A stretch of 20,238 nucleotides of DNA from UBA1367 sp040268355 (lineage in GTDB: Bacteria; Actinomycetota; Coriobacteriia; Coriobacteriales; Atopobiaceae), in assembly GCA_040268355.1 (NCBI GenBank), contig JAWRIT010000160.1, positions 1 to 20,238 on the forward strand, written 5' to 3'. Each line of letters opens with the position of its first letter. Position 1 is the first letter of the stretch. The notes below the pieces were generated by a model, which made no database searches, had not been told where the DNA came from, and saw only the letters and a list, made by a program, of their open reading frames with translations. This document shows, piece after piece, positions 7,375 to 14,620 of the stretch. A program made the position numbers and the translations under genes.

Positions 7375-8334
7375 ATGGAAGAGGGAAAGAAGGGCGCGTC
7401 CGCCAAGGTGCCGGAGAGCGATGGAAGCGGCGCGGAGGTCGCGATCGTGCCGGCGAACGAGGTCGTGATCCGGGACCTCATCTACACCGTGCGCGGCACC
7501 CAGGTCATGCTGGACAGCGACTTGGCAATGCTCTATGGCGTAGAGACCAAAAGGCTGAATGAGAACGTCAAGCGTAACATCGCCCGCTTTCCCGAGCCCT
7601 TTTGCTTTCAGCTGACGCAAGACGAGTACGCAAACTTGATGTCGCAATTTGCGACTTCAAGTTTTGGCGGGCAGCACGGTGGCCGCAGGAAGCTGCCGTA
7701 CGTCTTCACCGAGCAGGGCGTTGCCATGCTTTCTGCAGTGCTGAGAAGCGATACCGCCGTGCGTGTAAGCGTGCAGATCATGAAGTCCTTCGTCGAAATG
7801 CGCCACTTCATCGCCTCCAACGCCGCCCTCTTCGAGCAGGTCCGCGCCGTGGAGCTGCGCCAGCTCGAGTACCAGAAGTCCACCGACGAGCGGTTCGAGC
7901 GCGTCTTCGACTACATGGAGGCCCACGAGGCCCCAAAGCAGAAGGTGTTCTTCGAGGGACAGGTCTACGACGCATTCGAGCTGCTGGTCAACCTCGTGAA
8001 GAGGACGGAGCGCGAGATCGTGCTCGTGGACGGCTACGTGGACGCGGGCACCCTCAACGTCCTGGCCAAGAAGCGCAGGGACGTCGCGATCACCATCTGG
8101 ACGCATCCGAACACCCGGCTCACCGCCCGCGACGTCGACACCTTCAACGCGCAGTACCCGCAGCTCGAGGTGCGCCACACCATGGCCTTCCACGACCGCT
8201 TCCTCATCCTGGATGGCACCGAGGGCTACCTCGTCGGCGCGTCGCTCAAGGACGCCGGCAAGAGGGCCTTCGCCATCACGCGCATCGAGGACGCCGAGTC
8301 GGTGGCAGCCATCCTGGCGAGGCTGGAGCGGTAG
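7375..8334 (+). CDS. ORF6N-domain protein with PLD-like C-terminal region
   Basis: The 319-residue product has an ORF6N DNA-binding domain at about residues 27-140. Recognisable pieces are VMLDSDLAMLYGVETKRLNE, RNIARFPEPFCFQLT and LPYVFTEQGVAMLSAVLRS. ORF6N is shared by phage antirepressors and chromosomal proteins of unknown role. After a helical linker (EMRHFIASNAALFEQ to YMEAHEAPK) the C-terminal part (about 190-319) contains AFHDRFLILDGTEGYLVGAS. This resembles a degenerate HKD motif of the phospholipase D fold (H-x-R-x4-D). The ATG at 7375 has AAAGG nine bases ahead. It stands alone. Origin from a mobile element is possible, but its base composition fits the host. DNA binding is likely; any catalytic role of the C-terminus is uncertain. 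Confidence 0.85.
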   Translation: MEEGKKGASAKVPESDGSGAEVAIVPANEVVIRDLIYTVRGTQVMLDSDLAMLYGVETKRLNENVKRNIARFPEPFCFQLTQDEYANLMSQFATSSFGGQHGGRRKLPYVFTEQGVAMLSAVLRSDTAVRVSVQIMKSFVEMRHFIASNAALFEQVRAVELRQLEYQKSTDERFERVFDYMEAHEAPKQKVFFEGQVYDAFELLVNLVKRTEREIVLVDGYVDAGTLNVLAKKRRDVAITIWTHPNTRLTARDVDTFNAQYPQLEVRHTMAFHDRFLILDGTEGYLVGASLKDAGKRAFAITRIEDAESVAAILARLER

Positions 8335-8649
8335 GCCTCAACCCCGTTGCCATCCCGTCTACGCGGGCCACAGACGCGAATCCTCGCCAAGGCCACCGGT
8401 AAATGCAAAGCGCGGAAATCCGCTGCTCTGCGAAGCCCACTGTCCTCCGGATTTCCGCTTCTCCCACCTCGACCTCCTTCCACGTGATAATGGGTTCGCT
8501 CGAGAAGATGATGGAGAGGGTCGCCAAGGTGTTGGACTGGACAATGGGATGCCCGGTTACGCTGGGACTCGAGGAGTTCTACAACGTAAAGAGCAGGTCA
8601 GGCGAATTGTCTAGTCCGATGATCCCCGCACTGCGAGACCGGTTCTCTC
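8335..8649. other. intergenic stretch between the ORF6N gene and the ABC exporter
   Basis: No gene is supported. A weak plus frame from 8403 has no ribosome site and no familiar motif. GCGGAAATCCG at 8412-8422 is exactly mirrored by CGGATTTCCGC at 8448-8458. The AT-rich ABC/two-component block begins near 8645, so the left junction of the probable acquisition lies in or beside this stretch. Confidence 0.45.
8412..8458. repeat. 11-bp perfect inverted repeat
   Basis: GCGGAAATCCG (8412-8422) and CGGATTTCCGC (8448-8458) are exact reverse complements separated by 25 bases. No T run follows on either strand, so it is not a standard terminator. It lies 78 bases after the ORF6N gene and about 190 bases before the AT-rich block. 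It could be a transposon-like terminal repeat or an RNA hairpin. Confidence 0.6.
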
Positions 8650-9396
8650 TTATTGTTTTGAAGTTGCTCGTTCATAGGAATAAGGCGCGAGGAATATAAT
8701 GCCCGCAGAGATCAATAGCATAATTGCCATAGTTAGAGATGCTACGAAAACATCTCCTTCCGGCAGAACATCATAGTTAATGATTCTCAAACCGGCAGTA
8801 ATTGGATAGACGTCACCTTGTCCTCCTGGGACAGCATAACTTCCGAAGAAGCCGTACATAAAAGCAAGGCAAATCATTGGATAATATCCGTTTACCTTCC
8901 TGAATCCCCAGATGATGAGCGGTAGGACGGCAATATAAACGAATATTGCTATTCCGCAAATCTGCAAGAGAGACTTCATGATGTGAAACCCAGTGACTCC
9001 CTGAAGGTGCAGTAGGCCCGCCCCTATAAACACGAATATATAATTCACTATTGATAGTGCGAGGACGAGAAGACCGATGACGACCGCTTTAGCAGCGCAT
9101 ACCCTTTTGATTGAGACCGGAATCGTGAGGATCGTCCTCAAAGTCTCGTTGCTGTATTCTTGATTGAAAATCATTCCACCCATAAGGGTGATAACGAGGG
9201 GAAAGGCCGCATAAAAGTCATTCCATATAGCAGCCATGTAGAATGCTTCAAAATCGGCGGCCTGGCTATCAACGCTTTGTGCCATTACAAATTGTATAAA
9301 GGTCATGAACGCCGAGAAGAAGGCACCTGCGCATATAACCCATAGAACATTGCTCCTTTTGAGCTTCTCAAGCTCGCACACAACCATTCGTAGCAT
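8650..9396 (-). CDS. ABC-2-type permease, lantibiotic/bacitracin export type (LanG-like)
   Basis: A 248-residue membrane subunit of an ABC exporter. It has about six hydrophobic helices, the first at residues 17-40 and the last near 222-240. The start MLRMVVCELEKLKRSNVLW resembles that of its neighbour, a sign of paralogous permeases. The family motif in the first loop is present (FNQEYSNETLRTILTIPVS). This is the arrangement of NisE/NisG, EpiE/EpiG or BcrB-like self-protection transporters. It is last of three genes (ATPase, permease, permease) and begins seven bases after the previous stop; AAGGAG lies upstream. Codon use and composition are AT-richer than the host genes, fitting acquisition from a Firmicute. 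The assignment as second permease is by order, so E versus G cannot be settled. Confidence 0.85.
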   Translation of the reverse strand: MLRMVVCELEKLKRSNVLWVICAGAFFSAFMTFIQFVMAQSVDSQAADFEAFYMAAIWNDFYAAFPLVITLMGGMIFNQEYSNETLRTILTIPVSIKRVCAAKAVVIGLLVLALSIVNYIFVFIGAGLLHLQGVTGFHIMKSLLQICGIAIFVYIAVLPLIIWGFRKVNGYYPMICLAFMYGFFGSYAVPGGQGDVYPITAGLRIINYDVLPEGDVFVASLTMAIMLLISAGIIFLAPYSYERATSKQ

Positions 9397-9402
9397 GGTC
9401 CC

Positions 9403-10167
9403 TTACAGCTCCTTTCGTCTGTAAATTATTGTTCCCGCCAAAATCATAATGAGTGAGAAAATACCCATATAGATCATGGCATCAGTGGTAGGAATCGCAT
9501 ACGGCACATAGCCTTGTAAGCGTGATTCCACTGGGAAATATCCCAAATACCATCTAAACACAGTCACTACCGGCAGCAGTTTTATTTGGGTTTCGAGAAG
9601 CGTTTCGCCCCCCGGTCCCAAGCAAAGATAGGGTAGGGCAAAGCAAACAACAGCATACATAAAAGATACGATGTTCGATATCGTATAGTTTATACCAAAT
9701 GAAATGACAAACAATATAACCGGCAAAGAAGTGGCGAACATAAAGATGCCGCACAATACGCTGAAGCTTACGAACGTCACTCCTTGCAAAGATTCTCCAA
9801 CAAAATACGAAGTGACGATGCTGGCACTTAGTTCAATCAAACAATACGCGATTGACAGCATCATGAGGACAATGCACTTCGAGATGAATATCTTCGTTTT
9901 GCTCACCGGAACAGTGAGGATGTTTTTCAAAACATCGTTGTCAGTCTCCGGCAGGAAAATCATCGTAGACAACACGCCAAGCACGCATGGCAAGAACAGC
10001 ATCTCACCAAGCAGGAACACTACTCTAAAGAGCACGTAAAATGACACTTCTTGTCTAGCGGCAAGAGCCAGAACAGGAATTGGAAGAAGAAATGCCACGC
10101 CCATGGTTAGAGCAACGAATCTTCTTCTCTTTAGTTTTTGAAACTCACACCAGATCAGCTTAAGCAA
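9403..10167 (-). CDS. ABC-2-type permease, lantibiotic/bacitracin export type (LanE-like)
   Basis: A 254-residue permease with about six membrane helices. I chose the TTG at 10167 because GGAGG lies eight bases upstream and the resulting N-terminus (LLKLIWCEFQKLKRRRFV) aligns with that of the sister permease. A GTG at 10176 is also in frame, but it touches the GGAGG. The family motif appears as FLPETDNDVLKNILTVPVSK. The gene overlaps the end of the ATPase gene by eight bases, so translation is coupled. It should pair with the ATPase and the second permease to expel a cell-wall-active peptide from the membrane. The stretch 9421-9480 has only 21 G/C of 60 by my count, far below the flanking genes. 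Confidence 0.85.
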   Translation of the reverse strand: MLKLIWCEFQKLKRRRFVALTMGVAFLLPIPVLALAARQEVSFYVLFRVVFLLGEMLFLPCVLGVLSTMIFLPETDNDVLKNILTVPVSKTKIFISKCIVLMMLSIAYCLIELSASIVTSYFVGESLQGVTFVSFSVLCGIFMFATSLPVILFVISFGINYTISNIVSFMYAVVCFALPYLCLGPGGETLLETQIKLLPVVTVFRWYLGYFPVESRLQGYVPYAIPTTDAMIYMGIFSLIMILAGTIIYRRKEL

Positions 10168-11083
10168 TTCCCTCACCTCCCGTCACGCGCCTAAAGTAAT
10201 CTTCTAGTGTCTCCTCGCAGGCATGGGCTTCAAATACCTTCAAGCCGCCTCTGACATACGCGGAAACGATCTGCTCTACAGGCAAGTCGAGATTGTGCAA
10301 GCGGAGGTTGCGATCGTCCTGAATGGTGAAACGCGTTTCATGGAATGCGGTTTCCAAGATTCGCGCCGCCTGCGCGGCATCCGATACGGTGAAATGAACG
10401 TGGCGGCTGCTTTTCTGCTCCAGCTCTGCGAATGTTTCTTCCTCCAGCAATTCGCCCTGGTCGATGATCCCGATATCGTCGGCGAGCAAGACAATTTCTG
10501 AAAGGATGTGGCTCGACAGGAGGATCGTTTTCCCTCTCTTGTCGCAAAGCTCTCGGATAAATGTCCGCACTTCCGCAATCCCGATGGGGTCAAGCCCGTT
10601 GATCGGCTCGTCCAGTATCAGAAGCTCCGGATCATGCATAACTGCTAGCGCAATCGCGAGGCGCTGCTTCATGCCAAGAGAGTATTGAGAGAACAGCTTC
10701 TTGTCTTTATGGGGCAGGCCGACAAGCTCAAGCGCGTCCTGAATTGCATGGGTGTTTGGAACGCCGCGCAGCATGGCAAAGATGCGCAGGTTTTCCGTCC
10801 CGGTCAAGTTTGGATAGAATCCAGGGGACTCGATCATGCTTCCAATGCGGGGGAGCATCTTTTTCTCGTTTCCCTGTAGGGGCTCTCCCCACAGCAGAAC
10901 TTCTCCGGCAGTAGGCTCCGTCAGGCCTAGCAGCATCTTCATGGTTGTTGACTTTCCGGCCCCGTTTCTTCCTAGAAGGCCGTAAATCCGCCCCTTCTTT
11001 ACATGGATGTCCAGATCGGCCACGCTTTTCTGCGCACCGTATTGTTTCGTCAAATGCTTTGTTTCGATGACGAACTCGCCCAT
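10160..11083 (-). CDS. ABC transporter ATP-binding protein, lantibiotic/bacitracin export type (LanF/BcrA-like)
   Basis: The 307-residue ATPase has all nucleotide-binding motifs: Walker A GRNGAGKS (38-45), signature YSLGMKQR (134-141), Walker B LLILDEP (154-160) with the catalytic Glu, and H-loop SSH at 190-192. A C-terminal extension of some 85 residues is typical of BcrA/NisF-type ATPases. The ATG at 11083 follows a near-perfect AAGGAGG; in-frame codons further upstream run into non-coding DNA and lack such a site. It is the first gene of the exporter operon and lies 258 bases behind the sensor kinase, separated by a terminator, so it has its own promoter. Direct repeats just upstream may be regulator sites. 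The transported compound is inferred as a lantibiotic or bacitracin-like peptide. Confidence 0.9.
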   Translation of the reverse strand: MGEFVIETKHLTKQYGAQKSVADLDIHVKKGRIYGLLGRNGAGKSTTMKMLLGLTEPTAGEVLLWGEPLQGNEKKMLPRIGSMIESPGFYPNLTGTENLRIFAMLRGVPNTHAIQDALELVGLPHKDKKLFSQYSLGMKQRLAIALAVMHDPELLILDEPINGLDPIGIAEVRTFIRELCDKRGKTILLSSHILSEIVLLADDIGIIDQGELLEEETFAELEQKSSRHVHFTVSDAAQAARILETAFHETRFTIQDDRNLRLHNLDLPVEQIVSAYVRGGLKVFEAHACEETLEDYFRRVTGGEGIA

Positions 11084-11123
11084 GAGAAAACCTCCTTGCT
11101 TGTCTTGCCTAAAGCTAGCGATC

Positions 11124-11144
11124 CAACCTTGCACCAACCTTGCA
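11124..11144 (-). promoter_or_regulatory. 11-bp-period direct repeats, probable response-regulator site
   Basis: On the minus strand TGCAAGGTTG occurs at 11135-11144 and again at 11124-11133, giving an 11-base period, one helical turn. A third copy lies at 11289-11298. Paired direct repeats at this spacing are the usual binding pattern of OmpR-type regulators. They lie about 40-60 bases before the exporter ATPase start. Confidence 0.6.
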
Positions 11145-11297
11145 ATCTGAGTGAATCCCGCGCCCGAGGAAACATGGAGGACATGCCCAGATTGAGATCA
11201 GGGGAGAGGAAGAGCACAACGGAGAAAGGCGTCGGTGCTGAAGGGGCAAGCGCGAAGAGCGTTGCGCTCAGCATTTCAATCTAGATAGCAACCTTGC

Positions 11298-11329
11298 AAA
11301 TTCAAAACCAGCCGACCATGTGACCGGCT
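11298..11329 (-). terminator. terminator after the sensor kinase gene
   Basis: On the minus strand AGCCGGTC-ACAT-GGTCGGCT (11310-11329) forms an eight-pair stem with a four-base loop, including two G-T pairs. It is followed by GGTTTTGAATTT. It lies 13 bases after the kinase stop and separates the two-component genes from the exporter operon. Confidence 0.75.
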
Positions 11330-11341
11330 GAACAGGACGCT

Positions 11342-12271
11342 TTATTTATTAAGAGGCAGCGTCAGGATAAACGCAGCGCCTTGACCGAGGCTGCTTTTGG
11401 CGGAGAGCCGCCCGTCCATCTTCTCCGCCAACTGATAGGCAATCGACAAGCCGAGCCCACTCCCTTTTTCGCTCCGGCCTCTGTCGCACTTATACAGACG
11501 GGAGAAAATCTGCTTCAAATCACGTTCTTCTATGCCGACGCCGTTGTCGACCACAGAAAGACGCATGGTGTTCTCTTGCTCTTTAAGATGCACATGAACG
11601 ATACTTGCCTGACTATGCGCAATGACATTTTGCATCAGATTGTTGATGATCCGCATATAACTGTCCGAGTCAACATCGACCATAACAGGCTGATCCGGTA
11701 TATCAATCAGGTAGTCTATATTCTGTTCCTCAAAAATAGGAATCCAGTCAATCAGGATATTGCGGGTCAGCTCCGCTGCCTCCGCTCTTTGTAGGGACAT
11801 AGTAAATTCATTGGAGTTGAGCTTGAACCAGTCAAACAGGACATCAATGTAGCCTTTTAAGTCGTAGGCTTTCTGCCTGGCCGTTTCTATGTATTCTTCC
11901 CGCTCTTCTCCGGTTACAACGCCTTTATGTGCAGCGTCCAGATACCCGATCAGTGTTGTAAGGGGCGTCCTCACATCATGGGACAGGCTTGTCATAAGCT
12001 GCTTATTTGTTTCCTCCGCCTGCTGAAATGTTGCGATCCGATCCTCATAGCTGTGGACAATATCGTTGATTTCGTAGACCAGCGGGGAAAGAAGCTGATT
12101 GGGGTCGGTAAGGACGCGTCGATTTCCGTTCCCGTTTCGCACGTCAGCCAGAGCTTCGGCAAGCTCTTTGGCCTGTTGTCTTTCTTTTCGGAGGATGAGG
12201 GCAGCGGAAACGATGACAATTACGACAACAGCCAACGAGACGATAGATATTGCGTCCATGTCGGAGATCAT
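11342..12271 (-). CDS. sensor histidine kinase, short LanK-like type
   Basis: A 309-residue kinase with one N-terminal membrane helix (about 7-27) and almost no outside domain. The charged linker is followed by the dimerisation/phosphoacceptor helix SLSHDVRTPLTTLIGYLDA, His98 being the phosphorylated residue. The ATPase domain has N-box IINNLMQNVIAHS, G1 VVDNGVGIEE and G2 GSGLGLSI. The ATG at 12271 overlaps the regulator stop (ATGA); an ATG at 12259 is also possible, since AAGGAGG lies 13 bases ahead of it and only one before 12271. Kinases of this minimal type usually sense through a partner transporter rather than directly. It forms a pair with the response regulator and presumably controls the adjacent exporter. 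Confidence 0.88.
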   Translation of the reverse strand: MISDMDAISIVSLAVVVIVIVSAALILRKERQQAKELAEALADVRNGNGNRRVLTDPNQLLSPLVYEINDIVHSYEDRIATFQQAEETNKQLMTSLSHDVRTPLTTLIGYLDAAHKGVVTGEEREEYIETARQKAYDLKGYIDVLFDWFKLNSNEFTMSLQRAEAAELTRNILIDWIPIFEEQNIDYLIDIPDQPVMVDVDSDSYMRIINNLMQNVIAHSQASIVHVHLKEQENTMRLSVVDNGVGIEERDLKQIFSRLYKCDRGRSEKGSGLGLSIAYQLAEKMDGRLSAKSSLGQGAAFILTLPLNK

Positions 12272-12960
12272 ACCTCCTTGTTGAAACGGTAGCCGATTCC
12301 CCTTACCGTCTGCAGGTACTTCGGGCTTCCGGGATCGGCCTCCAGTTTTTTGCGCAGGCGGCTGATCACAGCCATGATGTTGCTGTCGCCGTAAACATAC
12401 GGATCGCCCCACACCTCCTCATAGATCTGCTGCTTTGTCAAAATCCGTCCCTGGTTTTTAGCGCAATACAGAAGTACGTCGAATTCTTTTGGAAGGAGCT
12501 CAAACGTCCCGTTTTCTGTCGTAACAGAACGAGAATCGAAGTCGATTACCAAGCCGTCATAAGAAAGCGTGTTGCCATCGTTCCCATTCTGACTAAAGCG
12601 CGTATAGCGGCGGATCAGGGAGGTAATGCGCGCCAGCAGCTCGTCCATGACAAAAGGCTTTGTCAGATAATCATCCGCCCCTTCACGCAGGCCGCGCACT
12701 TTTGAGGTGCTATCGTCTTTCGCGGTAAACATCAGGACAGGGACGTTGCTTTCCTTTCTGATCTGTTCCAGGGTTTCAAACCCATCGAACCCCGACATCA
12801 TTACGTCTAGAATGACAAGCTGATACTCATCCTCTTTCAGCTTTTCCAGCCCAGCCCTGCCTGAATAGCAGCAATCCGCCTCTATTTCTTCCCGCAAAAC
12901 GGTGCGGCAGATCAGGGCGCAAAGCTCGCGATCATCGTCGATCACCAAAATCCTATTCAT
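12268..12960 (-). CDS. OmpR/PhoB-family response regulator (LanR-like)
   Basis: A 230-residue regulator. The receiver domain has the acidic pocket DDD at 8-10, the phosphoacceptor Asp52 (VILDVMMSGFDG), Thr79 and Lys101 (TKPF). A C-terminal winged helix follows, with LLPKEFDVLLYCAKNQGRIL, the recognition helix SNIMAVISRLRKKLE and the wing YLQTVRGIGYRF. The ATG at 12960 begins the canonical MNRILVIDDD; an ATG at 12978 adds six residues but fits the family less well. It is co-translated with the kinase. Likely DNA sites are the direct repeats near 11124-11144 ahead of the exporter genes. Confidence 0.92.
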   Translation of the reverse strand: MNRILVIDDDRELCALICRTVLREEIEADCCYSGRAGLEKLKEDEYQLVILDVMMSGFDGFETLEQIRKESNVPVLMFTAKDDSTSKVRGLREGADDYLTKPFVMDELLARITSLIRRYTRFSQNGNDGNTLSYDGLVIDFDSRSVTTENGTFELLPKEFDVLLYCAKNQGRILTKQQIYEEVWGDPYVYGDSNIMAVISRLRKKLEADPGSPKYLQTVRGIGYRFNKEV

Positions 12961-13099
12961 GCATCTGCCCCCGTCCATACGTTGCCCCGTTGCCTATCGA
13001 CTTCTCTACATTTTAGGGACCGCCCAAACCGACCCCATTTTGACAGGATTGACGATACAGCTTGCCTACATGTCTCGCCCCCGCGTGAAGGAAGCCGTG

Positions 13100-13255
13100 C
13101 TATTCCGGCGCTCGCCCATCGAGATCGCGCAGCTCCTTGTTGACGGCTGCGGCGAGGTGCACGGCGACGAGCGCGGCCCCGCACACGACGAACCAGGGTC
13201 CGAGTCCCACGGCTTCCGCCCCTGCCCCGGCTGCGGGGCTGAGATACAGGACGAT
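13100..13255 (-). pseudogene. remnant: C-terminal fragment of a membrane protein
   Basis: A minus-strand frame of about 51 codons ends at a TAG (13100-13102) and is bounded upstream by a stop at 13256-13258, with no start codon and no ribosome site. It encodes one clear hydrophobic helix (GPWFVVCGAALVAVHLAAAV) and a polar end (NKELRDLDGRAPE). Codon use matches the GC-rich host genes, unlike the adjacent two-component block. This is what the 3' end of a gene cut by an insertion or deletion would look like. The family is not recognised. Confidence 0.45.
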
Positions 13256-13263
13256 CTAGCTTG

Positions 13264-13291
13264 TTGACTGACAGCCATACGAAGATATAAT
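13264..13291 (+). promoter_or_regulatory. sigma-70-type promoter of the TetR-flavodoxin operon
   Basis: TTGACT (13264-13269) is followed after 16 bases by a perfect TATAAT (13286-13291). The start would fall near 13298, inside the operator dyad. This is the best consensus match in the window. Confidence 0.8.
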
Positions 13292-13316
13292 AGGCTACAT
13301 ATTGTTAGCCTATTAT
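13287..13316. promoter_or_regulatory. TetR operator, 11-bp inverted repeat
   Basis: ATAATAGGCTA (13287-13297) is exactly mirrored by TAGCCTATTAT (13306-13316) across an eight-base spacer. It overlaps the -10 box and lies ten bases ahead of the TetR start, so autorepression is the simplest reading. Confidence 0.85.
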
Positions 13317-13326
13317 TCGAGGCGTG

Positions 13327-13950
13327 ATGGCGGACAACAGAAGGACAGATACGCGTGAGCGCATACTCGACGCGGCGCTCGACCTCATGAGCGAGCGCGG
13401 ATATGGCGGCGTGACCATACGCGACATCGCAGATGCCGTCGGGATCAAAGGCGCGTCGCTCTACAAGCACTTCAAGGGCAAGGCGGATCTGTTCGACGCC
13501 CTCGTCGCGCGCGAGACGAGGGCCATCGAGGACACGCTGCGCGACGCCGGCGCGAACGCGACGCTTGACGACGACCCGGCAATCTACGACCTCGAGGACG
13601 CAGAGGCCCTGGAAGATCTCGTCTGGGCTAGCTACGCCCCCTTCTTCCTTGACGGGCGCGTCAAGAAGCTCAGGCGAATGCTCGAGGTGAGCCGCTATTC
13701 GGACGAGAGGTGCGCAAAGCTTTACGACGCGATCTTCGTGGCGCGTCCGCTCGCCCTGCAAAGGCGGATATTCGACACGCTCGTCAAGCGAGGAGCGTAC
13801 GAGCCATGCGACACGGCGCTAGCCGCACAGCAGTTCCACGGCCCAATGCTGATGCTGATAGGAGCCGAGGTGGGCGCGGAGAGCGCCGAGGACTTCTGCG
13901 CACGCCACCTGAAGACGTTCAAAGAGGTGCACGAGAGGAAACGTCCATGA
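13327..13950 (+). CDS. TetR/AcrR-family transcriptional regulator
   Basis: A 207-residue TetR-type protein. The N-terminal DNA-binding part is canonical: RERILDAALDLMSERGYGGV, then TIRDIADAVGIKGASLYKHF and KGKADLFDAL. The remainder is the ligand-binding domain. I start at ATG 13327, with GAGG four bases ahead; a GTG directly before it is too close to that site. The last bases overlap the flavodoxin gene start as ATGA, so the regulator and the flavoprotein are one translational unit. The operator dyad upstream supports autoregulation. The gene is not closely similar to the other TetR in the window. Confidence 0.92.
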   Translation: MADNRRTDTRERILDAALDLMSERGYGGVTIRDIADAVGIKGASLYKHFKGKADLFDALVARETRAIEDTLRDAGANATLDDDPAIYDLEDAEALEDLVWASYAPFFLDGRVKKLRRMLEVSRYSDERCAKLYDAIFVARPLALQRRIFDTLVKRGAYEPCDTALAAQQFHGPMLMLIGAEVGAESAEDFCARHLKTFKEVHERKRP

Positions 13951-14507
13951 GGACGGCTATCGTATACAGCTCTAAGACCGGGCACACGGAGAAATACGCG
14001 AAGTGGCTGGCCGAGGACCTCGGGTGCGAGGCGGTGCCCTACCGCGAGCGAAAGTCGGTCGACCTGACTGCGCTCGACGCGCTCGTGTTCTGCAGTTGGT
14101 TCCACGCGGCATCGATCGTGAATGCCAAGTGGGCCAAGAAGATCATGCGCGAGCACCCGGACCTGCACGTGGTCGTGCTCGCAACAGGGGCGACCCCCAT
14201 GCCCGAAGACGGCTGGACGACGGAAGAGGAGATCAAGGAGGCGTTCAGGCACACGTTCCCCGAGAGCGGGTACCCGACGCTTCCGCGCTTCTACTGCCAC
14301 GGGGGCTTCGACTTCGATAAGCTCGACACGCCCAACAAGATTGTCATGCGCATGTTCTTCAAGATGCACGAGAAGAACGCGAGAGACCCCAAGACCGACG
14401 AGATGCTGAAGGTCATGCGGGAAGGCTTCGACGACACGAAGCGCGAGTACCTGAGGCCCGTTCTGGCGCACCTTGAGGGAATCAGCGAGAAGAAAGCAGC
14501 ATGCTAG
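13947..14507 (+). CDS. flavodoxin-domain protein
   Basis: A 186-residue flavodoxin-like protein of the Flavodoxin_5 / HemG-like type, predicted to bind FMN and act in electron transfer in the cytoplasm. The N-terminal strand and phosphate loop are clear: MRTAIVYSSKTGHTEKYA. The second strand (ALDALVFCSWFHAASIVNAK) and third strand (VVVLATGATP) provide the isoalloxazine-side loops. The helical tail (KMHEKNARDPKTDEMLK) is usual for this group. ATG 13947 overlaps the TetR stop and has GAGAGGAA ahead. The TetR partner probably induces it in response to a redox-active or quinone-like compound; that is inference. The stop at 14507 overlaps the end of a minus-strand remnant. Confidence 0.85.
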   Translation: MRTAIVYSSKTGHTEKYAKWLAEDLGCEAVPYRERKSVDLTALDALVFCSWFHAASIVNAKWAKKIMREHPDLHVVVLATGATPMPEDGWTTEEEIKEAFRHTFPESGYPTLPRFYCHGGFDFDKLDTPNKIVMRMFFKMHEKNARDPKTDEMLKVMREGFDDTKREYLRPVLAHLEGISEKKAAC

Positions 14508-14602
14508 CGCCCGGCCTCGACCGCATCGGCGAGCGCCCGGTAGCCGTGCGCCGCGAGATCGACGAACTTGCGCTCGGCGTAGCCCTCCATCATCTGGTGC
14601 AT
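14504..14602 (-). pseudogene. remnant: short C-terminal coding fragment beside tRNA-fMet
   Basis: A minus-strand frame of 32 codons (MHQMMEGYAERKFVDLAAHG onward, ending EAGR) has host-like codon use and reads as an amphipathic helix pair. It has no ribosome site, and directly upstream lies the tRNA terminator, so the 5' part of the gene is absent. It may be the tail of a gene lost next to the tRNA. The family is not recognised, and chance coding potential in GC-rich DNA is not excluded. Confidence 0.3.
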
Positions 14603-14620
14603 GAGCGTGCGTCCGTAACG

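Larger units (their letters stand above)
11084..11341. other. regulatory gap between sensor kinase and exporter operon
   Basis: On the minus strand the order is kinase stop, terminator hairpin, a TTGCAAGGTTG copy, about 145 bases of more GC-rich sequence, two further copies, and the ATPase ribosome site. A weak 74-codon frame on the minus strand has no peptide-precursor features. I see no lantibiotic precursor gene. A clear -10 box after the repeats could not be chosen. Confidence 0.5.
12961..13326. other. intergenic region at the right edge of the AT-rich block
   Basis: On the minus strand 13100-13255 remains open for about 50 codons and looks like the tail of a membrane protein (separate entry). 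Right of it lie the promoter and operator of the second TetR gene. TAAAAT on the minus strand at 13010-13015 could be a -10 box for the response regulator, but no -35 is at the right distance. Composition changes from AT-richer to GC-rich between about 13020 and 13080. Confidence 0.45.

Noticed and set aside
8403..8699. Plus-strand 98-codon frame between the ORF6N gene and the permease
   Set aside because: No ribosome site, no recognisable domain, it contains the inverted repeat and overlaps the permease gene end.
11050..11274. Minus-strand 74-codon frame ahead of the exporter ATPase as a lantibiotic precursor
   Set aside because: It overlaps the ATPase start, has no leader or Cys/Ser/Thr-rich core, and crosses the direct repeats.
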